Source: Betaproteobacteria bacterium
Lineage (GTDB): Bacteria; Pseudomonadota; Gammaproteobacteria; Burkholderiales; Burkholderiaceae
Assembly: GCA_947468785.1 (NCBI GenBank)
Contig: CANIMS010000113.1
Coordinates: 1-6,051, forward strand
Length of the DNA: 6,051 nt
Direction: 5' to 3'
Below, one piece after another: positions 1 through 6,051 of this stretch (position 1 is its first letter; every line of letters starts with the position of its first letter). Under the pieces are notes generated by a model. That model saw only the letters and a list, made by a program, of their open reading frames with translations. It made no database searches and was not told the DNA's origin. Made by a program: the position numbers and the translations under genes.

Positions 1-334
1 GCTTGAGTGAGCCTTTAACAGTTTTGAAATTGGTGAGCGTACCGCCCAACCAACGGCTGTCGATATAAGGCATACCAGCACGAGTTGCTTCTTCAGCAAT
101 GATCTCGCGTGATTGACGCTTAGTACCAACAAATAAAATGGTGCCACGATTAGCAGCAACTTGTTTTGCAAATTTCAGGGCGTCCTGAAACATTGGCAAT
201 GTTTTTTCCAAGTTGATGATGTGGATCTTATTGCGATGACCGAAAATAAATGGGGCCATCTTTGGGGACCAGAAGCGCGTTTGGTGACCAAAATGGCAAC
301 CGGCTTCCAGCATTTGACGCATCGTTACTGACAT
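1..334 (-). CDS. rpsB: 30S ribosomal protein S2, 3' end cut off by window edge
   Basis: S2 is a small-subunit ribosomal protein that joins late in assembly and helps hold S1 on the 30S particle (family knowledge). The 111 complete codons seen here read from ATG at 334-332 without a stop and match the N-terminal half of S2. Visible family blocks are [18 protein letters not shown] (residues 5-22), [18 protein letters not shown] (28-45), ILFVGTKRQ (66-74) and [14 protein letters not shown] (94-107). A normal S2 is about 240-250 residues, so somewhat over half is missing to the left; the missing part is outside the window, not a truncation of the gene. The start is fixed by a good Shine-Dalgarno, AGGAG at 344-340, five bases before the ATG. 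In most bacteria tsf follows rpsB, so elongation factor Ts is expected beyond position 1. It is transcribed divergently from map. Identity is very secure. Confidence 0.97.
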   Translation of the reverse strand, partial: MSVTMRQMLEAGCHFGHQTRFWSPKMAPFIFGHRNKIHIINLEKTLPMFQDALKFAKQVAANRGTILFVGTKRQSREIIAEEATRAGMPYIDSRWLGGTLTNFKTVKGSLK

Positions 335-359
335 AACTTCTCCTAAGGGTTAGTTCTAA

Positions 360-407
360 AGTTGGGTCCTAGCTGCGCTAAAAAGCGCCACCCTGGAAGG
401 CCCAACT
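360..407 (-). promoter_or_regulatory. Structured 5' leader of rpsB (possible S2 autoregulatory element)
   Basis: On the minus strand the rpsB leader RNA can form an imperfect long stem. The bases at 401-407 pair with 360-366 (AGTTGGG against CCCAACT) and 399-400 pair with 368-369 across a one-base bulge at 367. Inside it is a five-base-pair hairpin, 384-388 with 375-379 (GCGCT/AGCGC), with a four-base loop. The structure ends 16 bases before the Shine-Dalgarno. No T-run follows, so it is not an intrinsic terminator. In E. coli the rpsB-tsf mRNA leader is the site of feedback control by S2. That this betaproteobacterial leader does the same is inference from position and foldability alone; I did not recognise a named RNA family. 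Confidence 0.5.
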
Positions 408-442
408 CGCGATTTCAAGTCCAAAATAGACCTGAGACCAAA

Positions 443-448
443 ATTATA
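443..448 (-). promoter_or_regulatory. Likely -10 box of the rpsB promoter
   Basis: The minus strand carries a consensus sigma-70 -10 hexamer, TATAAT, 109 bases upstream of the rpsB ATG, inside an A/T-rich patch (441-460). Transcription would begin near 435-437 and include the whole leader hairpin. No good -35 hexamer lies 16-18 bases further upstream: the best candidate at 18-base spacing matches three of six positions. The call therefore rests on the -10 alone, its position and the A/T-rich surroundings. Confidence 0.5.
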
Positions 449-539
449 TCTTAAATATCAAGGGTCTAGCTAGGTTTTACCTACACGCAAGAACAGGGAA
501 AGACTCCTAAACCAGTTCCAGGGACGATGAAAGAGGTCT

Positions 540-560
540 AGTGCCTAAATTTTAGGCACT
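540..560. repeat. Perfect 21-bp palindrome upstream of map
   Basis: Two perfect ten-base arms, AGTGCCTAAA at 540-549 and its reverse complement at 551-560, flank a single central T. The palindrome ends 41 bases before the map start codon. Either strand lacks a following T-run, and no gene ends here, so a terminator is unlikely. It could be the operator of a dimeric regulator or an mRNA hairpin (eight pairs, five-base loop) in the map leader. I saw no second copy in the window. The symmetry is seen directly; the role is unknown. Confidence 0.6.
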
Positions 561-601
561 ATGGGGATGTTAAAAAGCAGCAAGTCGTTGATAATCAAGG
601 C

Positions 602-1438
602 ATGAATAGTGTATTTACTGCAGAAAAAGACATCCTTGGGATGCGCGAGGCTGGTCGCCTTGCTAGCGAGGTTTTGGACCATGTCACCCCTTTTGTAAAA
701 GCTGGGATCAGCACAGCCGAGTTAGATCGCATTTGTCATGAGTACATGCGTGATGTCCAAAAAACTATTCCAGCCCCACTCAATTACCAGCCCCCAGGCT
801 ATCCACCATTTCCTGCATCGATCTGCACCTCGGTAAATGATGTCATTTGTCATGGCATTCCCGGTGAAAAGATTCTGAAAAGTGGAGATGTAGTCAATTT
901 AGATATCACCGTAATCACTCCTGATGGTTATTACGGTGATACCAGCAGAATGTTTATGGTTGGCGAAGTATCTGTGCTTGCCAAACGCCTCACACAAGTA
1001 ACTTTTGAGTGCATGTGGCTTGGCATTGCTCAAGTAAAACCTGGTGCTTCTTTAGGTGATATTGGACACGTCATTCAAACGCATGCAGAAAAAGCTGGCT
1101 ACTCCATTGTGCGTGAATACTGTGGTCATGGTATCGGCAAAGTATTCCATCAAGATCCGCAAATTTTGCATTATGGCCGTCCTGGTACTGGTGAAAAATT
1201 ACTCGCTGGTATGACATTTACGATTGAGCCAATGATTAATGCTGGTCGTCGCGAAATCAGGACTATGCCCGATCAATGGACAGTGAAAACCAAAGATCGA
1301 AGTTTGTCAGCTCAGTGGGAACACACACTACTTGTTACCGCTACTGGTGTTGAAGTCCTCACCTGGTCTGAGGGAAGTAACCCTCCCCCCGATTGCGTGG
1401 CAGGCCTAAGCTTTAGACCCACTGTAGCAAGCATTTAA
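602..1438 (+). CDS. map: Methionine aminopeptidase, type I
   Basis: This cytoplasmic metalloprotease removes the initiator methionine from new proteins when the second residue is small. The 278-residue product is close to the family length (E. coli Map has 264) and has the pita-bread fold motifs. The five metal ligands are D101 (NLDIT), D113 (GDTS), H176 (CGHGIG), E209 (FTIEP) and E240 (QWEHT). The substrate-binding histidines H84 (CHGIP) and H183 (FHQ) are also present. It lacks the N-terminal zinc-binding or polylysine extensions of other types. No other ATG, GTG or TTG lies in frame between the upstream stop at 539-541 and 602, and the N-terminus aligns with normal Map starts. The only Shine-Dalgarno-like bases, AAGG at 597-600, sit one base from the ATG, which is unusually close. 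No clear sigma-70 promoter was seen in 449-600. The C-terminal tail after about residue 257 is a little longer than usual. It is followed four bases later by glnD. Confidence 0.97.
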   Translation: MNSVFTAEKDILGMREAGRLASEVLDHVTPFVKAGISTAELDRICHEYMRDVQKTIPAPLNYQPPGYPPFPASICTSVNDVICHGIPGEKILKSGDVVNLDITVITPDGYYGDTSRMFMVGEVSVLAKRLTQVTFECMWLGIAQVKPGASLGDIGHVIQTHAEKAGYSIVREYCGHGIGKVFHQDPQILHYGRPGTGEKLLAGMTFTIEPMINAGRREIRTMPDQWTVKTKDRSLSAQWEHTLLVTATGVEVLTWSEGSNPPPDCVAGLSFRPTVASI

Positions 1439-1442
1439 ACCC

Positions 1443-4040
1443 ATGAGCAATCCGCAGGCCATTAGCGCTATTCAAGATGCAGCTGGCTTGAAAGTAGCGC
1501 GTGAAACCGCTTATGCAGAATTCAAAAAAACACAGTCTGTAGGCAAGTTAACCAAGCAACTTACCAAACTGAGCGATCAACTCCTCGTTCATTTGTGGAA
1601 TAGTTGCGGCTTAAATAATGAAGCTACCCTAGTAGCAGTTGGTGGCTACGGTAGAGGCGCATTGTTTCCCTACTCTGATATCGATATTCTCATTCTGCTT
1701 CCAGCAGGTGAAGAACAGGCCAAGTCCTTATCGAAGCAAGTTGAGCAATTTATTGCAAGCTGCTGGGATGCTGGGCTAGAAATTGGCGCCTCAGTCAGAA
1801 ATGTTGCGGAGTGCATTTCTGAATCCGAACAAGACGTTACTGTGCGCACATCTTTACTTGAGGCGCGCTTCCTTTGCGGTAAGAAAACATTATTTAAAGA
1901 CTTTGTAAATGCTTTTGAAGCAGCGATGGATCCAAAAGTCTTCTTCCAAGCCAAACAGGCAGAACAAATTCAGCGGCATTACAAATATCAAGATACCCCA
2001 TATTCTCTTGAGCCTAATTGCAAAGAGAGCCCAGGTGGTTTGCGTGACTTACATGCCATCTCATGGGTCAGCAAGGCTGCACTTCTTGGTAACACCTTCA
2101 AGGATTTAAACCAGGCAGGCTTGGTTACTGAGCGTGAGTTAACAGAATTAAATCGCAATCAACGTTTTCTAGAAACGTTGCGAGCCAATCTGCATTTATT
2201 AGCCGGTCGTAGGCAAGATGTTTTGGCCTTTGACTTACAAGCAGCGCTTGCCGCCTCAATGGGTATTAAAGAAGATAATTCGCGGCAAGCTAGCGAAGCG
2301 ATTATGCGTCGCTACTACTGGGCAGCTAAGGCAGTTACTCAATTGAATGATGTGCTACTTCAAAATATAGAAGCCTTACTCTTTCCCCAAGAATCTAAAA
2401 CTACCCGCCCTATTCCAGGCGAAGGAAATGAATACTTTATTGAGCGACAAGGTGTACTGGATATTACGGATCCGCAGCTCTATCAAAAACATCCCGAGCA
2501 AATTCTGCGAACGTTTTTAGTTTTTACCCAAGCATCGAATGTAAAAGGTCTTTCCCCTACTATTTTTAGAGCCCTTTATAACGCCCGAGAAAAAATGGAT
2601 GGCAAGTGGCGAGCGAACCCCCTCAATCGCGATCTTTTTATTGAAATCCTCAAGCAGCCCGATGGTGTGAGCCGCGCATTTCAACTAATGAATCGCAGTA
2701 GCGTGCTGGGGCGTTACCTACCTGCCTTTAGAAGAATCGTTGGGCAGATGCAGCATGACTTATTTCATGTGTATACAGTCGACCAACATATATTGATGGT
2801 ATTGCGCAATGTGCGCCGTTTCATGGTGATTGAGCATACCCATGAATTTCCATTCTGTAGCAGCTTAATTGCCCATTTTGAGAAACCATGGTTACTAGTG
2901 ATTGCCGCCCTCTTTCACGATATTGCTAAAGGGCGTGGAGGCGATCATTCTCAATTGGGTAAAGCGGACATGCGTAAGTTCGCTAAGGAGCATGGTCTAG
3001 ATAAGAAAGATACTGAGCTACTGGTATGGCTAGTGGCTGAACATCTCTACATGAGTCAGGTTGCTCAAAAACAAGACATTACGGATCCCGATGTTGTTAG
3101 AGCTTTTGCCAAGAAAGTCGGTGATGAGCGGCATTTAACTGCCCTTTATCTTCTGACGGTTGCTGATGTTCGTGGCACTAGCCCGAAAGTGTGGAATGCC
3201 TGGAAGGGTAAGCTCTTAGAAGATCTTTACCGCGCTACTCTTAGAGTCTTGGGCGGCGCTAAACCCGATGCCTCTTCGGAGTTAGCGCAACACCAAGAAG
3301 AATCTCGGACTAAATTGCGTCTCTATGGCATTCATGATGATGCTTATGAGGATTTCTGGAAGCAGCTTGATGTAGCGTTCTTTTTAAGACAAGATTCAGC
3401 TGATATTGCTTGGCTGACACGCCATCTTTTTAATAAGGTCAGCAGCGAACAGCCCATCGTCCGCGCCCGCCTCTCACCCATCGGAGAGGGTCTACAAGTT
3501 GCCGTGTATGTAAAAGATCAGGAAGACCTCTTTGCACGCATCTGTGCCTATTTTGAAAAACATGGATTCTCTATCTGGGATGCACGCATTCACACTACTC
3601 GTCATGGCTACGCCTTAGATACCTTCCAAGTCTCAGGCAGTCATTTAGTCGATGAAGGTGGAAGTTATCGCGACATTATTCAATTGGTCGAGTTTGAACT
3701 AACAGCAGCCCTGACCAATACTGAACCTTTACCGAATCCCAGCATGGGTCGTCTATCAAGGCAATCACGCACCTTCCCGATTCAGCCACGAGTTCATATG
3801 GTTCCCGATGATCGTGGACGCTACTACACACTCGCATTGTCAGCTAGTGATAGAACTGGTTTGCTCTATACCATCTCTAGAGTCTTGGCCAAGCATCAGG
3901 TATCGATTCATACCGCCAGAATTAATACGCTTGGTGAGCGAGTAGAAGACGTGCTGTTATTAGATGCAATGAACTTAAGTAAAAATCCCAAACTACAAAT
4001 TCAGCTAGAGACTGAGTTACTAGAGGTGCTGGGGGCGTAA
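1443..4040 (+). CDS. glnD: Bifunctional [protein-PII] uridylyltransferase / uridylyl-removing enzyme
   Basis: GlnD senses glutamine and controls nitrogen metabolism. At low glutamine it transfers UMP from UTP to PII proteins (GlnB/GlnK), and at high glutamine it removes it. The 865-residue product is near the E. coli length (890) and complete. Domains in order: a nucleotidyltransferase with GGYGRG at 67-72 and SDID at 78-81 (metal-binding D79 and D81); the helical PII-uridylyltransferase region with [15 protein letters not shown] at 190-204; an HD hydrolase domain with H449 (VDQHI), the H492-D493 pair in [13 protein letters not shown] and further conserved residues to about 580; then two ACT domains, about 685-760 and 795-865, which bind glutamine in known members. 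All catalytic motifs are intact, so both activities are expected. The start is four bases after the map stop with no visible Shine-Dalgarno, which suggests translation coupled to map. The last 40 bases overlap the opposite-strand NUDIX gene. No terminator is evident just after the stop. Confidence 0.97.
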   Translation: MSNPQAISAIQDAAGLKVARETAYAEFKKTQSVGKLTKQLTKLSDQLLVHLWNSCGLNNEATLVAVGGYGRGALFPYSDIDILILLPAGEEQAKSLSKQVEQFIASCWDAGLEIGASVRNVAECISESEQDVTVRTSLLEARFLCGKKTLFKDFVNAFEAAMDPKVFFQAKQAEQIQRHYKYQDTPYSLEPNCKESPGGLRDLHAISWVSKAALLGNTFKDLNQAGLVTERELTELNRNQRFLETLRANLHLLAGRRQDVLAFDLQAALAASMGIKEDNSRQASEAIMRRYYWAAKAVTQLNDVLLQNIEALLFPQESKTTRPIPGEGNEYFIERQGVLDITDPQLYQKHPEQILRTFLVFTQASNVKGLSPTIFRALYNAREKMDGKWRANPLNRDLFIEILKQPDGVSRAFQLMNRSSVLGRYLPAFRRIVGQMQHDLFHVYTVDQHILMVLRNVRRFMVIEHTHEFPFCSSLIAHFEKPWLLVIAALFHDIAKGRGGDHSQLGKADMRKFAKEHGLDKKDTELLVWLVAEHLYMSQVAQKQDITDPDVVRAFAKKVGDERHLTALYLLTVADVRGTSPKVWNAWKGKLLEDLYRATLRVLGGAKPDASSELAQHQEESRTKLRLYGIHDDAYEDFWKQLDVAFFLRQDSADIAWLTRHLFNKVSSEQPIVRARLSPIGEGLQVAVYVKDQEDLFARICAYFEKHGFSIWDARIHTTRHGYALDTFQVSGSHLVDEGGSYRDIIQLVEFELTAALTNTEPLPNPSMGRLSRQSRTFPIQPRVHMVPDDRGRYYTLALSASDRTGLLYTISRVLAKHQVSIHTARINTLGERVEDVLLLDAMNLSKNPKLQIQLETELLEVLGA

Positions 4041-4516
4041 TTCATTTTTGCTAAGGCTCGCTTAATTCTATGGCACTCTATCTTGTCAAAGGAGATCCAA
4101 GCGTATGCAATATCTTCTTGAGATTTCTCTTGTCTCAAAACCTTCAGACAATAAAGTAAATCAATATGTAAATGGGCTGCCTCACCCTTCTTAGAATTGC
4201 ATGGAATTTCATGTACATCAATATCAATAGGAGCAGTTTCTTCTGGGGCGGGCACACAAACGAATCCTGTCTCTTCATAAATCTCCCGAATGGCAGCATC
4301 AACTGGAGATTCGCCATTATCGATATGACCCCCAGGTTGCAACCAACTTTTGATATAGGGATGGAAGATAAGCAAAACTGCGCCATCTTTAATAACTAAG
4401 CCGCTAGCGGTAATGTGGCCTAGATTATTTGATCTATTACAAGGGTTTTCATAATTCAGGATCGAATAGACTCTTTCAACGAAATTAGAGTTAGAAAATC
4501 CAGCAAATTTCTGCAT
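4001..4516 (-). CDS. NUDIX hydrolase of unknown substrate
   Basis: NUDIX enzymes cleave a nucleoside diphosphate linked to another group, using Mg2+ or Mn2+. The 171-residue product has a perfect NUDIX box at residues 63-85: G63, E69, R77-E78, E81-E82 and G84, matching GX5EX7REUXEEXGU. It is preceded by the typical strand [10 protein letters not shown] (33-42) and WLQPGGH (58-64). After the box, [12 protein letters not shown] (115-126) fits the family fold. The first 30 or so residues are a poorly conserved extension. The start is supported by GAAGG at 4527-4523, six bases before the ATG at 4516-4514. The C-terminal tail is serine-rich and is encoded by the antisense of the last codons of glnD; the TGA stop lies at 4003-4001. 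It lies downstream of gcl on the same strand but is separated by a terminator, so it probably has its own promoter. The fold is certain; which nucleotide, sugar or cofactor it acts on cannot be told. Confidence 0.93.
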   Translation of the reverse strand: MQKFAGFSNSNFVERVYSILNYENPCNRSNNLGHITASGLVIKDGAVLLIFHPYIKSWLQPGGHIDNGESPVDAAIREIYEETGFVCVPAPEETAPIDIDVHEIPCNSKKGEAAHLHIDLLYCLKVLRQEKSQEDIAYAWISFDKIECHRIKRALAKMNYAPSTSSNSVSS

Positions 4517-4569
4517 AGAAGACCTTCAAACCAAAAATATTACTGGGAGTATCCTGACATTTCCACCTG

Positions 4570-4586
4570 ATTTCTTGGTAAGAAAT
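4570..4586. repeat. A/T-rich palindrome upstream of the NUDIX gene
   Basis: Seven-base arms, ATTTCTT at 4570-4576 and AAGAAAT at 4580-4586, are exact reverse complements around a three-base centre. It lies 54-70 bases before the NUDIX start codon and just past the gcl terminator, where a promoter or operator for the NUDIX gene would be expected. The sequence is A/T-rich and short enough to arise by chance, and no confident -35/-10 pair was found near it. Function unknown. Confidence 0.35.
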
Positions 4587-4591
4587 GGCTT

Positions 4592-4627
4592 ACAAAGAAT
4601 AAGAGCCCAGGTTTTAATCTGGGCTCT
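4592..4627 (-). terminator. Rho-independent terminator of gcl
   Basis: On the minus strand a perfect nine-base-pair stem, AGAGCCCAG (4627-4619) with CTGGGCTCT (4610-4602), closes an eight-base A/T-rich loop and is followed by the T-rich run TATTCTTTG (4601-4593). The stem begins 23 bases after the gcl stop. The T-tract is interrupted, so some readthrough into the NUDIX gene is possible. In the plus direction no T-tract follows, so it does not serve glnD. Confidence 0.85.
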
Positions 4628-4650
4628 GTTAGTACAAACGGGATACTAAA

Positions 4651-6051
4651 TTAGTCTAAGAGACCTGCCATTTGTAGACCTTCACGACCTGCTGGATGAC
4701 GGCAATCAATTTCTTCAAACTCATTGATATTGTCAATCTCCATACCCATCGCAATATTGGTTACCTTCTCCATGATCACCTCTACCACTACTGGCACCAT
4801 GAACTGTTTAGCCATCTTTTGTGCTTCAACCAAAGCAGCATTAATCTTGGCAGGATCGCTCACACGCAGTAATTTGCAACCTAAACCTTCAACTACTTTG
4901 CCATGATCAACGCCATAGCCCTTGAGGGTTGTATCGTCCACGTTAATATTGTCAAAGGCTAACTGTACGCAGTAGTCCATCTCAAAACCACGTTGTGCCT
5001 GACGAATTAAGCCAAGATAACTGTTGTTCACCAAAACCATCACTAATGGCAATTTAAATTGCGCGCCTACAGCTAACTCTTCAATTAAGAACTGGAAGTC
5101 GTAATCGCCTGATAAACCCACAACGGTACGAGTTGGATCTGCAGCCAATACTCCTAGAGCAGCCGGAATAGTCCAACCTAATGGACCAGCTTGCCCACAG
5201 TTAATCCATTGACGATCGCCATAAACATGTAAGAACTGCGCACCAGCAATTTGTGATAAACCAATGGTTGAGACGTAGATGGTATCGCGACCAAATGCAG
5301 TGTTCATTTCCTGATAAACGCGTTGCGGCTTCACTGGAACATTGTCATAGTCGGTCTTACGCAACATGAGTTTCTTACGCTCTTGGCAACGACTTACCCA
5401 ATCAGCGTAATTATTCAACTTGCCTTTTGCTTTCCACTCTTTTGCAACTTGAACAAATAACTCCAGAGCTGCTTTGGCATCAGAAACAATTCCATAATCA
5501 GGAGTGAATACTCTACCAATTTGTGTAGGCTCAACATCAACGTGAATAAACTTACGGCCTTTGGTGTAAACCTCAACTGAGCCAGTATGACGATTAGCCC
5601 AACGATTGCCTATGCCTAATACAAAATCGCTCGCTAACATGGTGGCGTTACCATAGCGATGTGCGGTTTGTAAGCCGACCATACCTGCCATTAAGGGGTG
5701 ATCATCTGGAATTGATCCCCAGCCCATTAAGGTTGGGATAACTGGAATGCCCATTATCTCGGCAAACTCCACTAATAACTTTGAAGCATCTGCATTAATC
5801 ACGCCGCCGCCAGCCACAATCAATGGCTTTTCAGCAGTCATTAGCATTTCTATCGCTTTTTCGATTTGCTTACGGCTTGCAGTAGGTTTGTAAACCGCTA
5901 ATGGCTCGTAAGTATCGATATCAAATTCAATCTCAGCCATCTGGACATCAATTGGTAAATCGATCAAAACTGGACCAGGACGTCCAGAGCGCATGATGTG
6001 AAACGCCTGCTGAAATACACGTGGCACTAAACCTGGTTCACGAACCGTAAC
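4651..6051 (-). CDS. gcl: Glyoxylate carboligase (tartronate-semialdehyde synthase), 5' end cut off by window edge
   Basis: Gcl is a thiamine-diphosphate enzyme that condenses two glyoxylates to tartronate semialdehyde and CO2; reduction by GlxR/GarR then yields glycerate. The frame is open to position 6051, giving 466 visible residues of about 593 in E. coli Gcl, so roughly the first 125 are missing. The GTG at 6027 is internal, because family-like residues TVREPGL precede it. Visible features: the end of the pyrimidine-binding domain ([13 protein letters not shown], about 5994-5955); the central domain with VAGGGVIN and IPTLMGWG; and the diphosphate-binding domain with [16 protein letters not shown] and the ThDP/Mg motif GDYDF (5109-5095) to NN (5028-5023). 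Close word-for-word resemblance to Gcl through [20 protein letters not shown] and [11 protein letters not shown] separates it from acetolactate synthase. The Gcl-specific valine that replaces the catalytic glutamate lies in the missing part and cannot be checked. Often hyi and glxR follow gcl, but here a terminator and an unrelated NUDIX gene do. Confidence 0.96.
   Translation of the reverse strand, partial: VTVREPGLVPRVFQQAFHIMRSGRPGPVLIDLPIDVQMAEIEFDIDTYEPLAVYKPTASRKQIEKAIEMLMTAEKPLIVAGGGVINADASKLLVEFAEIMGIPVIPTLMGWGSIPDDHPLMAGMVGLQTAHRYGNATMLASDFVLGIGNRWANRHTGSVEVYTKGRKFIHVDVEPTQIGRVFTPDYGIVSDAKAALELFVQVAKEWKAKGKLNNYADWVSRCQERKKLMLRKTDYDNVPVKPQRVYQEMNTAFGRDTIYVSTIGLSQIAGAQFLHVYGDRQWINCGQAGPLGWTIPAALGVLAADPTRTVVGLSGDYDFQFLIEELAVGAQFKLPLVMVLVNNSYLGLIRQAQRGFEMDYCVQLAFDNINVDDTTLKGYGVDHGKVVEGLGCKLLRVSDPAKINAALVEAQKMAKQFMVPVVVEVIMEKVTNIAMGMEIDNINEFEEIDCRHPAGREGLQMAGLLD

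Noticed and set aside
335..363. AAGTT just before the rpsB ATG can pair with AACTT at the edge of the leader stem, as a possible start-site switch
   Set aside because: Five mostly A-U pairs are too weak, and the match is too short to separate from chance.
540..560. Palindrome read as a bidirectional terminator between rpsB and map
   Set aside because: Both flanking genes start rather than end here, and neither strand has a T-tract after the stem.
561..569. ATG codons at 561 and 567 as earlier starts for map
   Set aside because: Both are out of frame with map, and the frames they open do not continue into a recognisable protein.
1670..1954. 94-residue open frame on the minus strand inside glnD
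   Set aside because: It is antisense to the conserved nucleotidyltransferase domain of glnD and has no recognisable domain. The same reasoning removes the small frames at 1909-2109, 4144-4386, 4172-4399 and 4724-4906.
4530..4565. Possible NUDIX promoter on the minus strand (TAATAT preceded by TGGAAA at 17-base spacing)
   Set aside because: The -35 matches four of six consensus bases and the -10 is poor; too weak to list as a feature.
6025..6027. GTG as the true start of gcl
   Set aside because: The frame stays open to the window edge and the residues before it fit the Gcl family; the real start lies beyond 6051.
1..6051. A novel defence, mobile or biosynthetic system
   Set aside because: All substantial open frames belong to known housekeeping or metabolic families, no repeats of array type or transposon ends were seen, and no sizeable stretch is left unexplained.

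Overview
The window looks like ordinary chromosome from a betaproteobacterium. Moderate-to-low GC (judged by eye), the protein sequences, and a 30S S2 gene facing a map-glnD pair suggest the Burkholderiaceae, with a Polynucleobacter-like freshwater bacterium as my best guess. The assignment comes from recalled family resemblance, not from a search. No mobile element, CRISPR array, tRNA, rRNA or phage gene is visible.

Layout. Positions 1-334 (minus) hold the first 111 codons of rpsB, running off the left edge. The 335-601 intergenic region is divergent. It carries a likely rpsB -10 box and an imperfect hairpin in the rpsB leader on the minus strand, and a perfect 21-bp palindrome 41 bp before map on the plus side. 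Next come map (602-1438) and glnD (1443-4040) on the plus strand, four bases apart and probably one transcript. A NUDIX hydrolase gene (4001-4516, minus) runs towards glnD and overlaps its 3' end by 40 bp. The 134-bp gap at 4517-4650 contains a small A/T-rich palindrome and an intrinsic terminator for the gene to the right. From 4651 to the right edge is the C-terminal ~466 residues of gcl (minus), whose start lies outside the window.

Function. rpsB and map serve protein synthesis: ribosome assembly and removal of the initiator methionine. glnD is the nitrogen sensor that uridylylates and deuridylylates PII proteins according to glutamine level. gcl joins two glyoxylates into tartronate semialdehyde, feeding C2 compounds into glycerate. 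The NUDIX enzyme is probably a nucleotide-pyrophosphate hydrolase of unknown substrate. Apart from map-glnD, the genes are neighbours rather than a pathway.

I found no convincing undescribed system. The items most worth a second look are the rpsB leader, the palindrome before map, the absence of a Shine-Dalgarno before glnD, and the glnD/NUDIX antisense overlap.
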